Below, piece by piece: positions 8,390-16,266 of a DNA stretch of 44,239 nt (position 1 is the first letter of the stretch; every line of letters starts with the position of its first letter). The notes under the pieces were generated by a model. The model made no database searches. It was given only the letters and a program-made list of their open reading frames with translations, and had not been told where the DNA came from. The translations under genes were made by a program, and so were the position numbers. Origin of the DNA: an uncultured bacterium (GTDB lineage: Bacteria > Bacillota > Clostridia > Lachnospirales > Lachnospiraceae); contig CAMSTY010000027.1 in the NCBI GenBank assembly GCA_947063875.1, positions 1 through 44,239 on the forward strand. Reading direction: 5' to 3'.

Positions 8390-9473
8390 TTGCGTCCTCC
8401 TTTGTCATTCGCTCCATTTCCAGTTTTTCTGCCATTTCCGTCTGCACCGTAGGGAATAAGTGGGCATAGCGGTAAGTGATTTTCTCCGCTTCATGCCCCA
8501 TACGCTCCCCAATCGCCAGCACTGAAAATCCCATGTCGATTAACAGGGAAACCGCGCTATGCCGGATATCATGCACACGAATTTTTTTCACTCCTGCCTG
8601 CTTCGCCCCTCTCTCCATTTCGTGATTGAGATAGGATTTTGTAACCGTAAACAGCCGCTCGTCCGGTTGAATGTCGTAAAGCATTTTGATATATTCCTGC
8701 ATTTCCTCACAGAGAAATAGCGGCATTTTGATTGTACGGTTACTTTTTTTCGTTTTCGGGCTTGTGATAATGTCCCTCCCTTTAGATCGGTGAAATGTCT
8801 TGCTGATTGTGACCGTCTGCTCCTGAAAGTCAAAATCAGCCGGAGTGAGCGCCAGCAGTTCGCCGGAGCGGATTCCACACCAATAAAGCATTTCAAAGGC
8901 ATAATAGGAACGGGGCTTATCCATCATGGCTTCGGAGAATTTCAGATATTCCTCTTTCGTCCAAAAGTCCATTTCTTTCGGAACTTCATTTCCCATTGTG
9001 CCAGCCCGCCTTGCCGGATTATAAGGCAGGTTATAGAAGTTCACAGCATGGTTGAAAATCGCCGTAAGCTGGGCGTGTATGGTTTTCAGATAATCCGCCG
9101 AATAAGGCTTCCCTTTCTCGTCCCGGTACGCCATGAGTTCATTCTGCCATGCGATAATGTCCTTTGCTTCAATCTCCGCTATCTTCCGATTTCCGAAATA
9201 CGGTAAAATCTTTGTGCGGATTACATGGCTTTTAGATTCCCATGTGCTTTCCTTGACACGCTGTTTCTTGTCGGCTTCGTAAACTTCAAAGAAACTGGCA
9301 AACGTCATATCCAGCTTTGCGCCCTGTTTCAGCATGACCTCATGCTCCCACGCCTGCGCTTCCCGCTTCGTAGCAAATCCCCGTTTCTGGGTCTGCTTCC
9401 GCTCCCCTTTCCAGTTTGTGAAACGATAGATTACCCGCCACGTTCCCGTAGCATTGTCTTTGTATACAGCCAT
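8373..9473 (-). CDS. int: tyrosine integrase of IME1
   Basis: A 366-residue phage-type integrase. An N-terminal arm-binding domain (about residues 1-50, VIYRFTNWKGERKQTQKRGF) is followed by a SAM-like core-binding domain (55-150) and the catalytic domain. Visible catalytic residues are R202 (GIRSGELLAL), H301 and R304 (HDIRHS), H327 (MGHE) and Y336 (RYAHLF). ATG at 9473 has AAGGAGA upstream. It lies 20 bp after the small excisionase-like gene, at the end of the element next to guaA. It should recombine attP with the guaA 3' end; the 11-base core at 152 and 10627 is its inferred target. Confidence 0.93.
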   Translation of the reverse strand: MAVYKDNATGTWRVIYRFTNWKGERKQTQKRGFATKREAQAWEHEVMLKQGAKLDMTFASFFEVYEADKKQRVKESTWESKSHVIRTKILPYFGNRKIAEIEAKDIIAWQNELMAYRDEKGKPYSADYLKTIHAQLTAIFNHAVNFYNLPYNPARRAGTMGNEVPKEMDFWTKEEYLKFSEAMMDKPRSYYAFEMLYWCGIRSGELLALTPADFDFQEQTVTISKTFHRSKGRDIITSPKTKKSNRTIKMPLFLCEEMQEYIKMLYDIQPDERLFTVTKSYLNHEMERGAKQAGVKKIRVHDIRHSAVSLLIDMGFSVLAIGERMGHEAEKITYRYAHLFPTVQTEMAEKLEMERMTKEDANGKNT

Positions 9474-9493
9474 TCAAACCATCTCCTTTCCTC

Positions 9494-9673
9494 TTAATCG
9501 CTGTAACAGACCTTTTTATGAAAAAATGTAGCGTTCACACGACCAGCCACCGTCAGATAGCCCTGTTTCTGTAATTCTGCGTTCAGTTCCCGCACAATCT
9601 GGTAGGCTTTTGACTTTGACACCCGCAGTTCCGCTGCCACTTCCTCCACAGTCATAAATGATTTTTCTGCCAT
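9494..9673 (-). CDS. small excisionase-like helix-turn-helix protein
   Basis: A 59-residue protein beginning MAEKSFMTVEEVAAELRVSK. The segment TVEEVAAELRVSKSKAYQIVRELN is a MerR/Xis-type winged helix-turn-helix, and KAYQIVRELNAEL is the recognition helix region. It ends with a short basic tail (FFHKKVCYSD). An AGGA ribosome site precedes ATG 9673. It lies immediately upstream of the integrase on the same strand, the usual place for an excisionase or integrase-associated DNA-binding protein. Excision control is inferred from size, fold and position. Confidence 0.8.
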   Translation of the reverse strand: MAEKSFMTVEEVAAELRVSKSKAYQIVRELNAELQKQGYLTVAGRVNATFFHKKVCYSD

Positions 9674-9698
9674 TCCGTTATCCTCCCCTTTCTATATT

Positions 9699-9718
9699 TA
9701 ACTATTTTTGTTTAAGTT
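9699..9718. repeat. TTTAAGTT-type repeat, candidate operator or arm site
   Basis: This 20-base block matches 182-201 at the other end of IME1 in 18 of 20 positions. The octamer TTTAAGTT recurs at 9785-9792, and a variant TTTAAGTC is at 9842-9849. All lie in the intergenic region between the excisionase-like gene and the divergent XRE gene, or at the element's left end. They could bind the XRE protein, the excisionase or the integrase arm domain. Confidence 0.5.
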
Positions 9719-9796
9719 ATATCCATAATACTAAATAAATTCCGTTAAATCAAGTGGTTTGCAGAAAAATCTTAACTTTTTTTATTTAAGTTTCTC

Positions 9797-9825
9797 TTGC
9801 TATTCCCATTACACCATGCTATACT
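9797..9825 (+). promoter_or_regulatory. sigma-A promoter of the IME1 XRE regulator
   Basis: TTGCTA at 9797-9802 and TATACT at 9820-9825 are separated by 17 bases. They are followed 65 bases later by the ATG of the XRE gene with AACGGAGG upstream. The TTTAAGTT repeats flank the promoter on both sides, suggesting repression by an element protein. Confidence 0.7.
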
Positions 9826-9890
9826 AACCTCAACAGAAATGTTTAAGTCAAGAATGGTTGTATCACTATAACTACAACGGAGGTTCTATT

Positions 9891-10424
9891 ATGGCAATCG
9901 GCAAACGAATCCGCTTTTTCCGCAATCGGAAAGGCATGACGCAGAAGCAGTTAGGCGAAATCCTCGGTTTTCTCGGAAAGACATCTGATGTCCGTATGGC
10001 GCAGTACGAATCAGAAGCCAGAACGCCGAAGCAAGACCTTGTAAAAGAAATGGCACATATCTTTGATGTCAGCCCACGAGCAATCACAGTCCCGGAGATA
10101 GACAGCTATATCGGGCTTATGCACACGCTCTTTGCGCTGGAAGATATGTACGGGCTGAAAATCGGAGAGATTGACGGAGAAGTGTGTCTGCGGCTGGACA
10201 AGTCCACCGGCTCCACCTATTCCTCCATGTTTGATATGTTCCACGCATGGCAGGAACAGGCTGCCCGCCTGGAACAGGGAGAGATAACCAAAGAGGAATA
10301 CGACCAGTGGCGGTACAAATATCCCGAATTAGATACTTCAAATCACTGGCGTAAAGTTGTCCCCTCAAAGGAATTAAGCGACTATCTCACAGAAGCCTTG
10401 AAAAAGGACACTGAATCCCAATAG
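9891..10424 (+). CDS. XRE-family transcriptional regulator of IME1
   Basis: A 177-residue protein from the ATG at 9891, where GGAGG lies eight bases upstream; an ATG 33 bases earlier has no such site. Residues 1-60 form a Cro/CI-type helix-turn-helix (IGKRIRFFRNRKGMTQKQLG, then ARTPKQDLVKEMAHIFDVSP). The C-terminal part (residues 65-177) is acidic and helical, without a protease motif, so it is not a LexA-type self-cleaving repressor. It is the only plus-strand gene in IME1 and faces the excisionase-integrase operon. It therefore probably controls excision or mobilization. Confidence 0.82.
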   Translation: MAIGKRIRFFRNRKGMTQKQLGEILGFLGKTSDVRMAQYESEARTPKQDLVKEMAHIFDVSPRAITVPEIDSYIGLMHTLFALEDMYGLKIGEIDGEVCLRLDKSTGSTYSSMFDMFHAWQEQAARLEQGEITKEEYDQWRYKYPELDTSNHWRKVVPSKELSDYLTEALKKDTESQ

Positions 10425-10453
10425 AGCGTGTTATTTTTGTCCCGAAATACGCA

Positions 10454-10503
10454 AAAAACCTTGCCGACTTTCAGCTTCATATCTGAAAATCAGCAAGGTT
10501 TTT
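10454..10503. terminator. bidirectional terminator after the XRE gene
   Basis: AAAAACCTTGC (10454-10464) pairs with GCAAGGTTTTT (10493-10503), and an inner pairing TTTCAG/CTGAAA extends the stem. The T run on either strand makes it usable both by the plus-strand regulator and by guaA transcripts entering the element on the minus strand. Confidence 0.8.
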
Positions 10504-10546
10504 CTGTTATTGAAGTATTCTGTTATTCAGTGAGTGATACCCGAAA

Positions 10547-10565
10547 TGTTGCCAAATCGTTGCCA
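10547..10565. repeat. double GTTGCCA motif at the right end of IME1
   Basis: TGTTGCCAAATCGTTGCCA here resembles TGTTGCCAAAATGTTGCCA at 264-282. Both lie roughly 60-100 bases inside their att cores and in the same orientation. A paired heptamer at both ends fits arm-type sites for the integrase N-terminal domain. Confidence 0.5.
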
Positions 10566-10624
10566 GTACTTAAGCAAATTTGTTTGCAACCCGCATAAAT
10601 AAAGGCTTTTTCAATCCCATTTCA

Positions 10625-12169
10625 TCACTCGAACTCGATAGTCCCCGGCGGCTTAGAAGTCAAATCATACAACACCCGGTTAATCCCCTTTACCTCATTA
10701 ATCACCCGGTTCATCACTTTCACCAGCACCTCAAAAGGAATCTCCGCCGTCTCCGCCGTCATAAAATCAATGGTATTCACCGCCCGCAGCGCCACGGCGT
10801 AATCATAGGTCCTCTCATCCCCCATAACCCCCACGGAGCGCATATTGGTCAGTGCTGCAAAATACTGTCCGATGCTTCTGTCCAGTCCTGCTTTTGCGAT
10901 CTCCTCCCGGTAAATAGCATCTGCCTCCTGCACCATCCGCACCTTCTCGGCAGTCACCTCTCCCACAATCCGGATTCCAAGTCCCGGACCCGGGAATGGC
11001 TGACGATATACCAGCTTTTCCGGAATTCCCAACTCCAATCCGGCCTTCCGCACTTCATCTTTAAACAAATCCCGCAGCGGTTCAATAATCTCCTTGAAAT
11101 CCACATAATCCGGCAGTCCACCTACATTATGGTGAGACTTGATCACCGCAGACTCACCGCCCAGGCCGCTCTCCACCACATCCGGGTAGATCGTTCCCTG
11201 TACCAAAAAATCCACTGCACCGATCTTTTTCGCCTGTTCCTCAAATACGCGGATAAATTCCTCGCCGATGATCTTCCGTTTCTTTTCCGGCTCTTCGACC
11301 CCTTTCAGCTTTTCGTAGAAACGTTCCTGGGCATTGACACGGATAAAATTCAAATGATAAGGACCGTTGGGGCCGAATACTTCCTCAACCTCGTCTCCTT
11401 CATTCTTCCTCAAGAGTCCGTGATCCACAAACACACAGGTCAGCTGGTCGCCTACGGCCTTTGCCATCATCACTGCCGCCACGGAGGAGTCCACCCCGCC
11501 GGAGAGTGCACAGAGCGCCTTCCCGCTGCCCACCCTTTCCCGGATCGACCGAATACTGTTCTCCACAAACGCATCCATTCTCCAATCCCCGGAACACCCG
11601 CAGACCTGATAGACAAAGTTGGACAACATCTTTGTTCCTTCTACGGTATGTAGCACTTCCGGATGGAACTGAATCGCATACAGCTGTCTCTCTTCCCACT
11701 GCGCCGCCGCCACCGGACAATCCGGCGTATAGGCGATGGTCTCAAATCCCGGCGCTGCTGTCTCAATATAATCATTATGGCTCATCCAGCAAATGGTCTT
11801 TTCCGAAACATCACCAAACAGCCTGCTGCTTCTGTCTACAGTTACCTCGATTTTTCCATATTCGCGAACCGGTGCAATACACACATGCCCCCCTAGTGTA
11901 TGCATCATCAGCTGAGCCCCATAACACAAACCAAGAATCGGAATTCCCAGTTCAAAGAGCGCCGGATCGCAGGCCGCCGCCCCCTCCTCGTAGCAGCTGT
12001 TGGGACCGCCTGTGAGAATGATCCCCTTCGGCTTCATCTCCCGGATCTTTTCCAGATCGGTCTTATAAGAGTAAATTTCGCAGTACACATTGCACTCACG
12101 AACCCGGCGTGCCACCAGCTGGTTATACTGGCCGCCAAAATCAATTACCAGAATTTTTTCTCTGTTCAC
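10625..12169 (-). CDS. guaA: GMP synthase (glutamine-hydrolysing)
   Basis: A 514-residue full-length GMP synthase, which aminates XMP to GMP with glutamine and ATP in cytosolic purine synthesis. The N-terminal class I glutamine amidotransferase domain has the catalytic Cys82 in GLCYGAQ and the His-Glu pair in FHPEV. The ATP pyrophosphatase domain has the P-loop [12 protein letters not shown]. The C-terminal dimer domain contains [12 protein letters not shown] and ends PPGTIEFE. The start ATG 12169 follows AGGAAACC. The gene stands alone, read convergently with IME1's regulator; its 3' codons form the IME1 att site. A promoter is visible 85-115 bases upstream. Confidence 0.97.
   Translation of the reverse strand: MNREKILVIDFGGQYNQLVARRVRECNVYCEIYSYKTDLEKIREMKPKGIILTGGPNSCYEEGAAACDPALFELGIPILGLCYGAQLMMHTLGGHVCIAPVREYGKIEVTVDRSSRLFGDVSEKTICWMSHNDYIETAAPGFETIAYTPDCPVAAAQWEERQLYAIQFHPEVLHTVEGTKMLSNFVYQVCGCSGDWRMDAFVENSIRSIRERVGSGKALCALSGGVDSSVAAVMMAKAVGDQLTCVFVDHGLLRKNEGDEVEEVFGPNGPYHLNFIRVNAQERFYEKLKGVEEPEKKRKIIGEEFIRVFEEQAKKIGAVDFLVQGTIYPDVVESGLGGESAVIKSHHNVGGLPDYVDFKEIIEPLRDLFKDEVRKAGLELGIPEKLVYRQPFPGPGLGIRIVGEVTAEKVRMVQEADAIYREEIAKAGLDRSIGQYFAALTNMRSVGVMGDERTYDYAVALRAVNTIDFMTAETAEIPFEVLVKVMNRVINEVKGINRVLYDLTSKPPGTIEFE
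10627..10637. repeat. att direct repeat, right copy in guaA
   Basis: ACTCGAACTCG is identical to 152-162. It covers the last base of the guaA stop codon and the codons before it on the minus strand. Insertion here leaves the guaA product unchanged, because the element restores the same ending. Confidence 0.8.
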
Positions 12170-12254
12170 AGGTTTCCTCCTGCCTCTCGTTCCGATATTT
12201 GCAAATTTCTTTTATCTGTTTTTGCATATAACATAAATTATTTAAAACAAACAC

Positions 12255-12283
12255 ATTATACATAATCTATTCCCGATATACAA
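12255..12283 (-). promoter_or_regulatory. sigma-A promoter of guaA
   Basis: On the minus strand TTGTAT (plus 12278-12283) and TATAAT (plus 12255-12260) are 17 bases apart. The predicted leader is about 80 nucleotides. I see no purine-riboswitch-like core in it. Confidence 0.65.
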
Positions 12284-12380
12284 GATATGCAGAAAATATT
12301 TTTCTTTTCCGCCATAAATTTTCTTTTCTCACACGTATCTTATACAGAACACGCAATCAATACCAAAAGGGAGGGTATTT

Positions 12381-13568
12381 ATGATGACCAAAAAATTCCG
12401 AAAATCCGTAGTTCTGTTTCTTACCACAGCCGCTGTCGCCGGCTCCACCATCGCCTGTAGCGGTTCCAAATCTGCCGCCACCGAAGAGTTTTCCCTCTAT
12501 GACTCCTACGACACCGCTGCCTCCAATTCAATGGCTCAGGCAGGAGGCGCAATGACAGATGGCGGGTTCTATCCGGAAGCCGTTGCCGAAACAACCTATG
12601 CCGCCACCGAAGCCTATGCCGAGGCAGCAGACTATTCCTCTGTACCGGCGGCCGCAGCTGTTGATATCTCGAATGAGAATGAAATTGTAGAACAGGGTAC
12701 TGCCCTGGCGCAACCGGAAGAAAACAGTTCCAAAAGCCCTGCTTCTGAGCCATCCTCCGCAGGCAATCAGCAGTCCATCCCCCGCAAGCTGATCCGTACA
12801 GTCAGTCTGAACGTGGAAACAACCGATTTCGACAATCTGCTCACCGCTATCCAGCAAACGGTGGCTGCCGACGGTGGGTATACCGAGCAGTCTGATGTCA
12901 GCGGCTCCAGTATTTCCACTGCCAGTATTCGGAAACGCTATGCCTTTTTAACAGTCCGCATCCCCTCTGCAAAGCTGGATGGATTCCTCTCACAGATGAG
13001 CGAGCAAAGCAATGTCATAAACCGTTCCGAAAGTGTCCAGGATGTTACTTTACAGTATACGGATATTGAGAGCCGCAAGAAATCTCTGACGATCGAGCAG
13101 GAACGCTTATGGGCGCTGTTGGAAAAGGCCGACACTCTGGAGGCTGTCATCGCCCTGGAAGAACGTCTTTCAGAAATCCGCTACCAGCTGGAAGGCTTTG
13201 AATCCCAGCTGCGCACTTATGACAATCAGGTGGATTACAGCACGGTACATATCAGTATCCAGGAAGTCGGCGTCTTCACCCCCACCACCCCGGATTCCGT
13301 CGGAACCCGCATCCAGAAAGGCTTTGTCCGCAATCTGGAAAATGTGATTATCTCTCTCACAGATTTTCTGGTATGGCTGATCTCCCACCTGCCTGCCCTG
13401 GCTGTGCTGGCAGCTATAGCTACCGGAATCACTATTCTGGCCAGAAAAATAATCCGTGTTAAGAAAGGGAAAAACCAAAATATCTCCAATCACAAACAAA
13501 ATAAATCGATGAGCGGCTCACCTTCCCCATCCCAACCAGATGCCAAGTCGCCAGAAGACCAAAACTGA
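12381..13568 (+). CDS. DUF4349 lipoprotein
   Basis: A 395-residue secreted protein. A lipoprotein signal ends at Cys26 (GSTIACSG), followed by a low-complexity Ala/Glu/Ser linker to about residue 130. The DUF4349 domain spans about 137-310 (KLIRTVSLNVETTDFDNLL, then a coiled-coil segment around residues 228-285). A transmembrane helix lies near 333-358, and a basic cytoplasmic tail follows. DUF4349 proteins occur widely in Firmicutes envelopes; their biochemical role is unsettled. GGGAGGG is placed for ATG 12381 or the adjacent ATG 12384. It is transcribed away from guaA and ends in its own terminator. Confidence 0.85.
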   Translation: MMTKKFRKSVVLFLTTAAVAGSTIACSGSKSAATEEFSLYDSYDTAASNSMAQAGGAMTDGGFYPEAVAETTYAATEAYAEAADYSSVPAAAAVDISNENEIVEQGTALAQPEENSSKSPASEPSSAGNQQSIPRKLIRTVSLNVETTDFDNLLTAIQQTVAADGGYTEQSDVSGSSISTASIRKRYAFLTVRIPSAKLDGFLSQMSEQSNVINRSESVQDVTLQYTDIESRKKSLTIEQERLWALLEKADTLEAVIALEERLSEIRYQLEGFESQLRTYDNQVDYSTVHISIQEVGVFTPTTPDSVGTRIQKGFVRNLENVIISLTDFLVWLISHLPALAVLAAIATGITILARKIIRVKKGKNQNISNHKQNKSMSGSPSPSQPDAKSPEDQN

Positions 13569-13625
13569 TTTCCGGCAAGCGTCAAATTGTCCGCCTGGTA
13601 TTTATACAATCACATAGCATGGCAT

Positions 13626-13650
13626 GCGCCGCCGAAAAGCGGCGCTTTTA
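13626..13650 (+). terminator. terminator of the DUF4349 gene
   Basis: GCGCCGC (13626-13632), loop CGAAAA, GCGGCGC (13639-13645), then TTTTA: a compact rho-independent terminator 58 bases after the stop. The rest of 13651-13816 has no recognisable gene. Confidence 0.85.
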
Positions 13651-13816
13651 TCGTGAGGGCAGATGTTTTACGTTTATTCATATCATAGAAGTACATGACG
13701 CACATCTATTTCATGTATTTATCCCGCCAGGATTCCTTATATTCAATGTCTTGGCTTTCTGGCAGAAACAATAACCTCCGACTCTCATAATATCATTTTC
13801 TATTATATTGCCCTAC

Positions 13817-14090
13817 CTATACCTTTGCAATTCCATCCGGTTGCTCCCTGACTCTTGGGAACTCTATATTCAAATCAAGCGTATGCACTCCGATCTTATT
13901 GCCGCTCGTCTTATAGTCATTGTCCGGATAACGCAGCCATAAATATGGACTGATCGCATTCTCATACTGATAATACTGGCCAGATCCATTTCCGTATTTC
14001 TCCAACATAATGGAGGACTGCCTCTTAAACGCTCCGATACGTTCATATGCCCCTTCTCCAAATTCAATCTTCACGTTAATGACACTATCT
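13817..14090 (-). pseudogene. remnant of a disrupted reading frame next to IME2
   Basis: On the minus strand, the frame that ends the serine recombinase (LLSHK, stop) continues after the TAA as PDSVINVKIEFGEG and then 75 further residues to a stop at 13817. The VKIEFGEG part resembles tails seen after VVLLSHKK at the end of RlmD-type methyltransferases in Clostridia. The later part (residues such as SPYLWLRYPDNDYK) I do not recognise. There is no good start codon or ribosome site, only a GTG at 14074. It is best read as the chromosomal sequence that followed attB: a decayed tail possibly fused to another fragment. Confidence 0.55.
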
Positions 14091-14092
14091 GG

Positions 14093-15781
14093 TTATTTGT
14101 GGGACAAAAGTACGACCGTCTCGACAGTTGTTTCAGTTTCCAAGGGAAGTTCTTTCACTTCCTCGCCATCAACAGGCACAGGGAAATTGAATACGATCTT
14201 CTTTATCCAGCTTCCGTCTTTCCTCTTTTCCGGGAACATCTCAATTCGCTCGATAAAGGCTTTCATAAACTCTTTCTGTTCCGCTTCCGTTGCGGAATGG
14301 TAGACTTCATCAAATGCCAGTAAGAGCCGATAAATGTTATCGCCAGAGATTTTTTCCTGCTGGATGCTGCGTATCTGACTTTGCAATTCGCCAATCTGAA
14401 CTTCAATTTCCTCTATGGTATCATACTGCTCATCATAGCGGCGCTGCAAGTCCAAAATTTTTCTGTCATAGTGGGCATCATTGATGTCCAAGGTGTCCAT
14501 CTGACGCTCCAAGCGGCTTTTCGTCCCAAAGGCTTGCTTTAACTGACCTTGCAGAACGGCAATCTGCTTTTCCATATCCTCTGTATCAACTGCCGAGCCG
14601 ATTTTCGCCTGAATCGCTTCTACAAACCGGGGATTATTGACCATAGCGGATATAATCTTTGCCACAAACTTATTGATTTCCGTCTGCTCGATATTCAGTC
14701 GGAAGCTACACTCATGCCCGGTTGGTGTTACTGTATTTTTACAGTAGTAATAATATCTTGTTTTCTTGTCCTTGCTGTGTGCCTTGGCGATATTGCCATA
14801 CATACTCTTCCCGCAGCATGGACATTTCAGAATACCGGACAGGATATGTGCGTGATCTGGATTATTGACCTTTTCCCGCTTAAAGGAATTGATCTTGCGC
14901 TTCTCCTGTGCCAGATACCAATCTTCTTCAGAGACGATTGCTTCGTGCTGCCCATCATAAATAGGGAACTCTGACTGCTCAACCACGTGCATCTCGTTTC
15001 TTGTGCCTTGCTTCTTTTCCGTCCTGCGTCTGCCATAGGCTATCTTGCCCATGTAAACGGGATTGTCCAGTACGTCCTGCACGAAGCTCCTTGAAAATCC
15101 GGGAATGGTATTGTTCTGCCGCAGCTTCTTGACAAAGCCATTGCGATTCAGATATTTTGCAACTCCGGCAACACCCTCGTTGGTGTGAATATATCGGTCA
15201 TAAATAACACGGATTACTTCCACTTCATCCTCGGCAATAACAAGATCGCCGTTTTCCAGACTATATCCGTAAGGTGCAAAACCGCCGTTCCATTTGCCCT
15301 CACGAGCCTTTTGCTCCCGACCCGCCATTGTTTGAGTGCGGATATTCTCTCGCTCAATTTCTGCCACCGCAGACAGCACGGAGATCATCAGCTTTCCGGC
15401 ATCCTTGGAACTATCAATGCCATCCTCCACGCAGATCAGATTGACACCGAAATCCTGCATGAGCTGCAAAGAGTTCAGAACGTCCGCCGCATTTCTGCCA
15501 AATCGGGAGAGCTTAAAGACCAGCACATAAGATACGCCGTCTTTGCAGTCCTGAATGTCATTCAGCATCCGCTGAAAGTCCTGCCGCCCTTGGATGTTCT
15601 TTCCGGAAAATCCCTCGTCAGAATACTCTCCGGCAATAACCATATCTTCGTATGCCGCATACTTTCTCAGCTTGTCACGCTGGGCATCCAAGCTGTACCC
15701 ATCAACCTGCATAGAGGTAGACACTCTTGTATAAAGATAGCATTTAGTTTGTTTCTTTTTCAGAATTGCCACCTCCCTCAT
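14093..15781 (-). CDS. large serine recombinase of IME2
   Basis: A 562-residue site-specific recombinase. The resolvase domain has the nucleophile Ser21 (YTRVSTSMQ) and the conserved GYSLDAQRDKL and FKLSRFGRN motifs. It is followed by the recombinase domain (GFAPYGY), a zinc-ribbon domain (LKCPCCGKSMYGN with a later C in YCKN) and a long coiled coil from about residue 390. The start is uncertain: ATG 15781 lacks a site, whereas GGGAGGTGG lies just before a CTG at 15763. The last codons (VETVVLLSHK, stop) lie in the att site, so the C-terminus is completed by chromosomal DNA. It should integrate and excise IME2 at rlmD. Confidence 0.93.
   Translation of the reverse strand: MREVAILKKKQTKCYLYTRVSTSMQVDGYSLDAQRDKLRKYAAYEDMVIAGEYSDEGFSGKNIQGRQDFQRMLNDIQDCKDGVSYVLVFKLSRFGRNAADVLNSLQLMQDFGVNLICVEDGIDSSKDAGKLMISVLSAVAEIERENIRTQTMAGREQKAREGKWNGGFAPYGYSLENGDLVIAEDEVEVIRVIYDRYIHTNEGVAGVAKYLNRNGFVKKLRQNNTIPGFSRSFVQDVLDNPVYMGKIAYGRRRTEKKQGTRNEMHVVEQSEFPIYDGQHEAIVSEEDWYLAQEKRKINSFKREKVNNPDHAHILSGILKCPCCGKSMYGNIAKAHSKDKKTRYYYYCKNTVTPTGHECSFRLNIEQTEINKFVAKIISAMVNNPRFVEAIQAKIGSAVDTEDMEKQIAVLQGQLKQAFGTKSRLERQMDTLDINDAHYDRKILDLQRRYDEQYDTIEEIEVQIGELQSQIRSIQQEKISGDNIYRLLLAFDEVYHSATEAEQKEFMKAFIERIEMFPEKRKDGSWIKKIVFNFPVPVDGEEVKELPLETETTVETVVLLSHK
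14115..14126. repeat. IME2 att core, recombinase side
   Basis: ACCGTCTCGACA is identical to 25639-25650 in rlmD. On the minus strand both copies encode the same frame, V-E-T-V. Flanking bases are partly similar, as expected for attL/attR of a serine integrase, where attB and attP share only a short core. Confidence 0.75.
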
Positions 15782-15974
15782 TCATTTCTTTTACCATAAG
15801 TCCTTCGTTGCGAATATAATACTCCAAAAGCCACAGCACATAATCCGGCGCATGGCGGTTATCCAGTTCCCACTCGGTCATAGTCCGGTAAGGGATATGA
15901 ACGAGCTTACAAAAATCTTTCCGGTTCAGTCCTGTGCTTTCCCTCAACTTGATAATTCTGTTCTTACAATCCAT
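15744..15974 (-). CDS. small helix-turn-helix regulator preceding the recombinase
   Basis: A 76-residue protein from the ATG at 15974 (MDCKNRIIKLRESTGLNRKD), which has GGAG nine to ten bases upstream; longer starts at 15989 or GTG 16007 are less well supported. The sequence IIKLRESTGLNRKDFCKLVHIPYRTMTEWELDNR is an XRE-type helix-turn-helix that contacts DNA through YRTMTEWE. Its 3' end overlaps the recombinase reading frame by 38 bases, so the two are co-translated. It probably controls its own promoter through the 16004-16052 inverted repeat and thereby recombinase expression. Confidence 0.75.
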   Translation of the reverse strand: MDCKNRIIKLRESTGLNRKDFCKLVHIPYRTMTEWELDNRHAPDYVLWLLEYYIRNEGLMVKEMNEGGGNSEKETN

Positions 15975-16003
15975 CAATCTTTTCTCCATAAAAAACAAAA
16001 AAT

Positions 16004-16052
16004 ACACGTTGCGTAATCATTATAGCATAGCTATATCGAATACGCAACGTGT
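16004..16052 (-). promoter_or_regulatory. promoter inside an inverted-repeat operator for the HTH-recombinase operon
   Basis: Perfect 12-base arms ACACGTTGCGTA (16004-16015) and TACGCAACGTGT (16041-16052) enclose a minus-strand promoter: TTGCGT at plus 16042-16047 and TATAAT at plus 16019-16024, spacer 17. One arm overlaps the -35 and the other the transcription start, the ideal layout for autorepression by a dimeric HTH protein. Confidence 0.7.
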
Positions 16053-16064
16053 AAATTGTAATTT

Positions 16065-16250
16065 TTACGCTGCCTTATCCGTCAAAGGCTGCGCTTGATT
16101 ACTTTCCTCGGAATGCTCCACTTTCTGCGGGGCATCCTGTTCCAATTTATCCAAAACCTGATGTCCATATTTTTGAAGCATCCGGCTCATAACATCTACA
16201 CAACGGACAAATGCCGCATTATATTTTGCATCCTCATAATATTTCTTCAA
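16065..16250 (-). CDS. small protein downstream of the IME2 relaxase
   Basis: A 61-residue protein starting at TTG 16250 (KKYYEDAKYNAAFVRCVDVM), chosen because GGAGG lies ten bases upstream; an ATG much further upstream would run inside the relaxase gene. It is helical with an acidic, Gln-rich C-terminus. It follows the relaxase stop by 16 bases and is probably in the same transcript. Such small proteins commonly follow MobV genes in Clostridia elements; the function is unknown. Confidence 0.6.
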   Translation of the reverse strand: MKKYYEDAKYNAAFVRCVDVMSRMLQKYGHQVLDKLEQDAPQKVEHSEESNQAQPLTDKAA

Positions 16251-16266
16251 TAGGCAGTTACCTCCA

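Larger units (their letters stand above)
152..10637. mobile_element. IME1, integrated mobilizable element in the 3' end of guaA
   Basis: About 10.5 kb is bounded by an 11-base direct repeat, ACTCGAACTCG, at 152-162 and 10627-10637; the right copy overlaps the last codons and stop of guaA. Nearly all genes read on the minus strand in the order excisionase-like, integrase, RHH protein, RepA-like ATPase (frameshifted), two small genes, MobV relaxase, then cargo (PstI-type R-M and a HEPN-like protein). A lone XRE regulator reads divergently next to guaA. Tyrosine-integrase elements using the guaA 3' end are well known in Bacteria. There is no type IV secretion machinery, so it would be mobilized in trans. 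The boundary is inferred from the repeat and the gene content. Confidence 0.85.

Noticed and set aside
10627..10637. A tRNA gene at the IME1 att site
   Set aside because: No cloverleaf is visible; the att core lies in the guaA coding end.
11461..12015. Plus-strand frame of 184 residues opposite guaA
   Set aside because: It is a shadow of the well-conserved guaA coding sequence on the minus strand.
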